64,000 bases of DNA from Sphingobium chlorophenolicum (GTDB lineage Bacteria; Pseudomonadota; Alphaproteobacteria; Sphingomonadales; Sphingomonadaceae), in contig NZ_JFHR01000001.1 in the NCBI RefSeq assembly GCF_000722875.1, positions 124,001 to 188,000 of the forward strand, given 5' to 3'. Position numbers and translations under genes: made by a program. The notes under the pieces were generated by a model that saw only the letters and a program-made list of their open reading frames with translations, did no database searches and had not been told where the DNA came from. The first letter of the stretch is position 1. Every line of letters starts with the position of its first letter. Positions 58,497 through 64,000 of the stretch are shown in pieces.

Positions 58497-60647
58497 ATGA
58501 GCATCTTCCGCAACGACACGTTGGGGAGCTGGACGCGGGGCGGGCAGGCGATCGTCCACAATGTCCGCATGACCACCCAGGTCTTTTTCCAGACCGTGCT
58601 GGCCGGGCTGATCCTCTGGTTGATGGGGACCTGCTGGTATGCGTTCGAAAAGTCGACCGACTATCAGCGCTTCGTCCTCGCCAAGCTGGTGGAGGCGACC
58701 ATCAAGGCGGATGCGGCGCCGGGGACCAATGACCCGGTGCTGTTCCGCACCCCCGACGGGCGCCAATACTGGACCTCGGCCGACACCCTCGCCGACTCCG
58801 GTGTCGCGAAGCAGGCGCTCCACAAACTCGAAAAGGACCTCATCCACGGGGCGGCCATTGCCGGTGTGGTCGCCCTCTTCGGACTGGTCAGTGCCTGGTT
58901 CTATTTTACCAGAACTGGGAAGGGGCTCGGCTCCAACGAATATCTGCGCGGCGCCCGCTTCGGGACGGCCTCGGAAGTGCGGCGCGCGCTCCGGGGGCAG
59001 AAGAAGGGGGCGCTCACAATCGGCGGCGTCGCCGTGCCGGAAGCCTTCGAGCCCGAACATATCCTGCTGGTCGGCGCTCCAGGAACGGGCAAGACCAACC
59101 TCATCACCACCATGCTCGAAGGCATCCGCAAGCAGGGTAAGCGGGCGATCGTCTATGACACGGCCGGGAGCTTCGTTGAGAAATTCTATCGCCCCGGCAG
59201 GGACATCCTGCTCAACCCGCTCGACAAGCGCACCGACATCTGGAGTCCCTGGGTCGATGTTCCGCGGGAGTATCATTACGACCAGATCGCGGAATCTACG
59301 ATCCCCGACAAACATGGCGATCCGTTCTGGAGCAAGGCCGCGCGCGGCACGCTGGTCGCCGTCCTGCGCAAGCTCGCGCGGCAGAAGCACACGCTCATCT
59401 CGGTCCTGCTTGATCGGGTGCTGCGTTCCCCGCTCGCCGATCTTGCCGCCTATGTGAAGGGCACCGATGCCGCCGCTTTCATCTCCGCCGAGGGAGAGCG
59501 CACCTCGGCCGGCGTCCAGGCCGAGCTTGCCTCGGTCATGCGCAGCTTCGCCTATCTCGACGATACCGAGGACGGCTTCTCGATCCGGCGTTGGGTCGAG
59601 GACGAGAAGGACGACAGCTGGCTGTTCGTCACCGTCAAGGCCGACCAGCTTCCTTCGCTGCGCCCCCTGATCACGGTCTGGCTCGACATCGCGATCAGCG
59701 CGATCATGAGCCTCACGCCCGACCGCGACCGGCGGCTCTATTGCGTCATTGACGAATTGCCGACGCTCCAGAAGCTCCCCAGCCTATCCGACTTCCTCGC
59801 CCGTGCGCGCAAATATGGCGGCTGCGGCATATTGGGGTTCCAGTCCTATCCCCAGCTGACCGCGACCTACGGCAAGGAGGATGCGGCGGCCATCACCGGC
59901 TACTGCTCGACCTGGGTCGCGCTCCGGGCGAACGATAGCGACACCTCGGAACTTATCTCCAAAAACCTTGGCCGGGTCGAGCAGGTCGAAGCCAACGAGG
60001 GGATGAGCTACGGCGTCAATGACATGCGCGACGGGGTGAACCTCAGTCGCATGCAGGTGACCCGCCCGCTGGTTCTGGACACCGAGGTCACCCATCTGCC
60101 GAACCTTTCGGGTTTCCTCCGTTTCGGGCGCAATCTCCCCGTCGTCCGTTTCACCGATCGCTTCAATCCGCTGCCTTCGATCGCGGCCGCGTTCGTTGAA
60201 CGCACCGAGCCCCCCAAAAGGCTGCCGCTCGGCAAGGCCATCATCTCCCAGGCGTGGGCAGAGCGCCGCGCGCGCCAGGCGCGGGAGGAGGCCGCGAGGC
60301 GAGGGCAGGGTCCGGGACATCCGGACACGCCGCCGTCTCCCGGAACGGGGCAAGGCGATCTTTTTACCGGCGAGGCCAATCCCCCGCCGGCGCGGGAGCC
60401 GACCCAGGAGCCGCCCAGCCTGCCGGATCCCCAGGACGCCGTGCCGCAGGATGAGGTGTTCGGACCCACCGACCACAGCGATTCCGGCATGACGGACGAG
60501 GGAGCGCCGATCGACGATCATCCCGACGAGGAGAACAGGGTTGCCACCCCCATCCCCTTGTTGGGGGCGACGCGCGGCACGATCCGTGTGCGGCTCGACA
60601 GCCATGGCCGTTCCGAAGGCCCGCGTGAGAAGGCGAAGCCGGCATGA
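58497..60647 (+). CDS. Type IV coupling protein (TraD/TrwB-like DNA-transport ATPase)
   Basis: 716 residues. Two N-terminal membrane spans (FQTVLAGLILWLMGTCWYAF ~31-50; IAGVVALFGLVSAWFYF ~121-137) with a periplasmic part between. The TrwB-type ATPase follows: GSNEYLRGARFGTASEVRRA, Walker A LLVGAPGTGKTNLI (~193-200), IVYDTAGSFVEKFYRPGRDI, Walker B RRLYCVIDELPTLQKLPSLS, and GILGFQSYPQLTATYGKEDA. The C-terminal 130 residues are Pro-rich and disordered. It carries the relaxase-DNA complex to the T4SS. Overlaps the relaxase gene by 4 bp. Confidence 0.93.
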   Translation: MSIFRNDTLGSWTRGGQAIVHNVRMTTQVFFQTVLAGLILWLMGTCWYAFEKSTDYQRFVLAKLVEATIKADAAPGTNDPVLFRTPDGRQYWTSADTLADSGVAKQALHKLEKDLIHGAAIAGVVALFGLVSAWFYFTRTGKGLGSNEYLRGARFGTASEVRRALRGQKKGALTIGGVAVPEAFEPEHILLVGAPGTGKTNLITTMLEGIRKQGKRAIVYDTAGSFVEKFYRPGRDILLNPLDKRTDIWSPWVDVPREYHYDQIAESTIPDKHGDPFWSKAARGTLVAVLRKLARQKHTLISVLLDRVLRSPLADLAAYVKGTDAAAFISAEGERTSAGVQAELASVMRSFAYLDDTEDGFSIRRWVEDEKDDSWLFVTVKADQLPSLRPLITVWLDIAISAIMSLTPDRDRRLYCVIDELPTLQKLPSLSDFLARARKYGGCGILGFQSYPQLTATYGKEDAAAITGYCSTWVALRANDSDTSELISKNLGRVEQVEANEGMSYGVNDMRDGVNLSRMQVTRPLVLDTEVTHLPNLSGFLRFGRNLPVVRFTDRFNPLPSIAAAFVERTEPPKRLPLGKAIISQAWAERRARQAREEAARRGQGPGHPDTPPSPGTGQGDLFTGEANPPPAREPTQEPPSLPDPQDAVPQDEVFGPTDHSDSGMTDEGAPIDDHPDEENRVATPIPLLGATRGTIRVRLDSHGRSEGPREKAKPA

Positions 60648-63637
60648 TCCATCCTCGCCGCCTCAAGGGGACACCCGCCAATATCGGCCGCTACTATACA
60701 ATCGGCGACTATTATACCAAGGGCGGCAACGAACCCTCCGAATGGGGCGGCAAGCTCGCCGCCAGCCTCGGCCTGTCCGGGCCTGTCGACCCCAAGCAGT
60801 TCGAGGAACTGCTCGCCGGCAAGGTCGGCGACCAGCAGCTCGGTCGCCGGCGCAAGGAAGGCATCCAGCATCATCCCGGCTGGGATTTCACGATCAGCGC
60901 GCCCAAGTCGATCTCGATCCTGGCGCTGGTCACGGGCGACGAGCGCATCCTTGCCGCGCACGAGCGGGCGGTCGGGGTTGCGCTTGCCTATGCCGAGGAA
61001 CATGCCGAGCTGCGCCGCCGGGTGGACGGCGAGATCGTCCACGAGACGACGGGCCGGCTGCTGTTCGCGCGTTTCACCGAATATGCCAGCCGCGAGCACG
61101 ACCCGCAGCTCCATACCCATGTCGTCATTCTCAACATGACCAACCATCTCAATGGCGACCGCATGTCGAGTCTCGAGACGCGCTCGATGTATGCCGAGCA
61201 GCTCGTCATGGGTCAGATCTATCGCAACGAGATTGCCCGCGACGTGCGCGCGCTGGGGCATGAGATCGTGTTCGATCCGCGTAAGGGGCTGTTCGAGGTC
61301 GAAGGCATGCCCGGCCAGCTTATCCGTGACTATTCGCAGCGCGCCGAGCAGATCAACGAGCATGCCGCGGAGCACGGGCTTGAGGGACAGGCCCAGCGCC
61401 GGATCTCCTTCTTCGCGACCCGAAAGGCCAAGGAGACGATCGGCCTCGATGACCTGCGCGAGCAATGGCGCGTGCGTGCTGAACCCTATCGTGAAGATCT
61501 CGACAGGCTCCAGGCCGCGGCGCAGGAGCGGGGTGAACGAACCATCGAGACCGATCCGCGCGTTGCCCGCCGCGCCGCTCTGTTCGGCATCCGCCAGAAT
61601 GAAACGCGCGAGGCGGTCAACAATATAGGCCGTCTCTATCGCACCGCGCTCGCATCGCATGTCGGTGAGGTCCGCCTGGGCGACGTGCGGCCGCTCTACG
61701 ATGCGCAGGAGAACAAGGGCAAGCTGCTGGTCACGGTGCGCCAGACCGGCGACCAGCCGCTTCCGCGCGGCCGGACATCGCGCCGGACCGCCAAACTCGA
61801 ACTCGCCCTGTCCGAGCATCTGTCGCTGGCCATGGGCGATGCGAAGCCGGTTGCCACCCGTGAACGGCTGGAAGAGGCTGCGACGGCCGCCAGGCTGAAG
61901 CCCGAACAGACCGCGGCGCTGATCGCCATCGGCAGCGGCACAAACCGGGCGGTCGGCGTGCATGGTGTCGGCGGCGCAGGCAAATCCACCCTGGTCGCCG
62001 CGTTGGTCGATGCGACCCGCGACGACTATACCACCGTGGCGCTCGCACCGACCTCTTCGGCGGCGGCGGAACTCGGGCACAAGGCGGGCATCGAATCCCG
62101 CACGCTCGCCTCGCTGCTCGCGAGCGGCGGTTATGGCATTACCGACAGGCATATTCTCGCGCTCGACGAGGCGGGCCAGCTCGGCAACCGCCAGGCGCTG
62201 CGCGTGCTGGAGATCAGCCGCGCGACCGGCGCGCGTCTCATATTCCTCGGCGACAATAAGCAGACGGGCGCGATCGAGCAGGGCAAGGCCTATTGGCTGC
62301 TCCAGCAACTCGGGCTGCCGACTAGCCAGCTCAAGGAGTCGCGGCGCCACCTGACCGACGCGACGCAGGAGGCCGCGGACATGGCGCGCAAGGGCGACTA
62401 TGCCGCGTCGCTCGCCGCGCTGGATCGCGTGACCACCGGCGACACCGCGGAGAACCTCGCCAAGGCGATGGTCGCCGATTGGACCCGGCTCAAACCGGAG
62501 ATACGGGGCGAAACCAATATCCTCGTCCTCGACAACGCGACCCGTCTGATCGTCAACAGCCATATCCGCGAAGTCCTGAAACGCGAGGGCACCGTCGCGG
62601 CCGAAGACCATCGGCTCGAAGTGCTGACCCCGTCCGGCCTGACCGACCAGGAAAAGCAGATGGCGCGCTTCTACAGCGCGGGCCAGGTGCTCAAGTTCAC
62701 GCGCGACAATCCCAGGCTGGGGATCGCACGCGACGCCGACTATCGCGTCGTCGGGGTCGGCCGGAACAATCATGGCCGCCAGGTCGTGCGCCTGGTCGAC
62801 GAGCATGGCCGCCAGATCGAATGGCGTCCGGGCCTCGGCAAGGCGGCGCATGTCAATGTGTTCCTGCCTGAGAAGCGCGACCTTGCCCAGGGCGACCGCA
62901 TCCAGTGGCGGCTGGTCAACAAGGAACTCGAGGTCAAGAATGCCGAACGCGGCACCGTTCTGGCGCTCGAGGGCAATATCGCGACGATCAGATGGGACCG
63001 CGGCGAGCGCGTCCAGCAGGTCGATCTCTCGGTCCACCGGACCTGGGATCATGGGTATTCGGAAACCGTCTATTCGTCGCAGTCCAAGACCTATGACCGC
63101 GTCTATGCGCTGGCGCCTGTGGAATCCGGCCTCGTCAACGGTCAGAACTATTACACCGCCATCACTCGCGCCGCCTATGGCGTGAAGCTCTGGACCGAGA
63201 GCCAGCAACGTCTCGCGGAAAAGCTCGCCTCGCGATCGGGCGAGAAGACCTCGTCGCTCGAAGGGCTCGGCCGGATCAGGGCCGACAGCCACAAGATGCG
63301 GGGACTTCGCCACAAGGACCGGCACGACCGCTCCCGCGAGGAGAATGCCCGCGAGCGCGCCGCCCGTAATGCCGAGCGGGAGCAGCGCGAGCGGAAACGG
63401 CAGGGCCGCTCCGAACCCCGCCCGAACAGTCTTGCCGAGATCCTCGCCGGCCGCGCGCAGGAGGCTGCCTCGCTGGTCGACCGCTTCCTGCGCGGCACGA
63501 TCGAACGGGACCGTCAGCACGCGCCGGCGGAGCCCGATCGCGCGGGTACGCGCGAGCCTGTCCACCAACCAGAACCCCAATCCCAACCTCAGCCGCAGCA
63601 CGATCATGGCGATCGTGGCGGCGGGCATGACCGATAG
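60644..63637 (+). CDS. MobF-type conjugative relaxase-helicase (TrwC/TraA-like)
   Basis: 997 residues. N-terminal relaxase: double Tyr pairs NIGRYYTIGDYYTKG (Tyr 17/18 and 23/24), HPGWDFTISAPKSISILALV, and the His triad REHDPQLHTHVVILN (His 152, 157, 159). A RecD-type helicase follows, with Walker A GVGGAGKSTLVAALV (~441) and DEAGQLGN (~507), TRAAYGVKLWTESQQRLAEK near its end, and a charged, disordered C-terminus rich in Arg/Glu. It nicks oriT and unwinds the transferred strand. Full length and all catalytic residues present, so functional transfer is expected. Confidence 0.93.
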   Translation: MIHPRRLKGTPANIGRYYTIGDYYTKGGNEPSEWGGKLAASLGLSGPVDPKQFEELLAGKVGDQQLGRRRKEGIQHHPGWDFTISAPKSISILALVTGDERILAAHERAVGVALAYAEEHAELRRRVDGEIVHETTGRLLFARFTEYASREHDPQLHTHVVILNMTNHLNGDRMSSLETRSMYAEQLVMGQIYRNEIARDVRALGHEIVFDPRKGLFEVEGMPGQLIRDYSQRAEQINEHAAEHGLEGQAQRRISFFATRKAKETIGLDDLREQWRVRAEPYREDLDRLQAAAQERGERTIETDPRVARRAALFGIRQNETREAVNNIGRLYRTALASHVGEVRLGDVRPLYDAQENKGKLLVTVRQTGDQPLPRGRTSRRTAKLELALSEHLSLAMGDAKPVATRERLEEAATAARLKPEQTAALIAIGSGTNRAVGVHGVGGAGKSTLVAALVDATRDDYTTVALAPTSSAAAELGHKAGIESRTLASLLASGGYGITDRHILALDEAGQLGNRQALRVLEISRATGARLIFLGDNKQTGAIEQGKAYWLLQQLGLPTSQLKESRRHLTDATQEAADMARKGDYAASLAALDRVTTGDTAENLAKAMVADWTRLKPEIRGETNILVLDNATRLIVNSHIREVLKREGTVAAEDHRLEVLTPSGLTDQEKQMARFYSAGQVLKFTRDNPRLGIARDADYRVVGVGRNNHGRQVVRLVDEHGRQIEWRPGLGKAAHVNVFLPEKRDLAQGDRIQWRLVNKELEVKNAERGTVLALEGNIATIRWDRGERVQQVDLSVHRTWDHGYSETVYSSQSKTYDRVYALAPVESGLVNGQNYYTAITRAAYGVKLWTESQQRLAEKLASRSGEKTSSLEGLGRIRADSHKMRGLRHKDRHDRSREENARERAARNAEREQRERKRQGRSEPRPNSLAEILAGRAQEAASLVDRFLRGTIERDRQHAPAEPDRAGTREPVHQPEPQSQPQPQHDHGDRGGGHDR

Positions 63638-63643
63638 GAGAAG

Positions 63644-64000
63644 ATGATGGAACTTTTGCTGATGGCGATCGCCTGCGCCGCCCTCGTTGCCCTGCTATAC
63701 CGCCATTATCGCGTTCCGATCCGTCATCGCTGGCGACGCCGACAGGCTCGAACGATGTGCGAGCAGCTGCGCGGACCGGATCGCGATCAGCCCGCCGTCT
63801 TGCACTATGCCCGGCTGCGCGCGATGGATCCGCTGGCGTTCGAGGAATTACTGCTCGAAGCCTTCGAGCAGCGCGGGCACCGCGTCATCCGTAATCGCCG
63901 CTATACCGGGGACGGCGGCGTCGACGGGGAGGTCATCATCGATGGCCGGCGCTGGCTGATCCAGGCGAAGCGGTATCGCGATGCGATCAAGCCTGAACAT
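63644..64000 (+). CDS. Membrane-anchored Mrr-type restriction endonuclease, 3' end outside window
   Basis: First 119 codons. N-terminal membrane helix MELLLMAIACAALVALLYRH, a basic linker, then AMDPLAFEELLLEAFEQRGH and VIRNRRYTGDGGVDGEVIID with WLIQAKRYRD: the Mrr_cat motifs FE..., DGGxDG and QxKRY of the PD-(D/E)xK fold. Starts 6 bp after the relaxase stop, so it belongs to the transfer operon. Such nucleases are a regular gene after MobF relaxases in related plasmids; role in transfer or in degrading modified DNA is unknown. Confidence 0.85.
   Translation, partial: MMELLLMAIACAALVALLYRHYRVPIRHRWRRRQARTMCEQLRGPDRDQPAVLHYARLRAMDPLAFEELLLEAFEQRGHRVIRNRRYTGDGGVDGEVIIDGRRWLIQAKRYRDAIKPEH

Noticed and set aside
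60518..63628. 1036-codon open frame on the minus strand
   Set aside because: It is the reverse shadow of the MobF relaxase; GC-rich codons keep it open. The plus-strand frame has all relaxase and helicase motifs.

Overview
The window is GC-rich DNA from an alphaproteobacterium, most likely a sphingomonad (Sphingobium, Sphingomonas or Novosphingobium). This rests on the GC-rich codon use, the exopolysaccharide genes at the left edge, and a plasmid/ICE gene set (PRTRC cassette, DUF736, DUF2493, DUF3560, MobF relaxase) of the kind carried by sphingomonad mobile elements. The assignment is by gene content only; no marker gene was available.

Layout. (1) 1-5.1 kb is chromosome: a cut-off polysaccharide export protein, an outer-membrane beta-barrel protein, an undecaprenyl-phosphate sugar phosphotransferase, two related small membrane proteins and an Lrp/AsnC regulator. 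(2) 5.14-13.52 kb is an 8.4-kb integrated element (element A). It is bounded by 45-bp copies of the 3' part of tRNA-Lys(CTT), and short GCTAGA repeats inside both ends look like integrase arm sites. It carries a tyrosine integrase, an AlpA-like HTH protein, a RecA-fold RepA-type ATPase, a HEPN-domain protein, a DUF5681 (GNPRGRPPG) protein and small unknown genes. The layout resembles a phage satellite or small integrative island. (3) A complete tRNA-Lys lies at 13.48-13.55 kb. A third 45-bp copy of its 3' part lies 38 bp beyond it, next to a second, unrelated integrase. (4) From 13.6 kb to the right edge is a large element (element B), probably an ICE or integrated plasmid, whose right end lies outside the window.

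Element B begins with its integrase, then a MarR-like regulator, a CHC2/Toprim protein and the full PRTRC cassette: ParB, E, C (ubiquitin-like), F, B (E2-like), A (JAMM peptidase with an intact motif) and ThiF/E1. Then comes a 1720-residue N6-methylase/helicase fusion. The next ~23 kb holds about 30 mostly unrecognised small genes, all but a few on the plus strand. They include an orphan methylase-like protein, a multi-HTH protein, DUF5983 and DUF3560 proteins, a GHKL ATPase, a SLOG-fold protein, three toxin-antitoxin pairs and a DpdA-like 7-deazaguanine transglycosylase. A 254-bp palindrome at 55.0-55.3 kb separates this cargo from a transfer module: DUF736, DUF2493, a small TraD-like protein, an oriT-like non-coding stretch, a ribbon-helix-helix protein, a coupling ATPase, a MobF relaxase and the start of an Mrr-type nuclease. 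No T4SS pilus genes are in view.

Two themes stand out. First, several element B proteins act on or modify DNA in ways that could protect the element from restriction (methylase/helicase fusion, second methylase fold, DpdA-like enzyme, Mrr nuclease). Second, many genes of element B share a similar leader: a run of G-rich purines, a short hairpin, a GGAG ribosome site, then CATG. This suggests shared post-transcriptional control.
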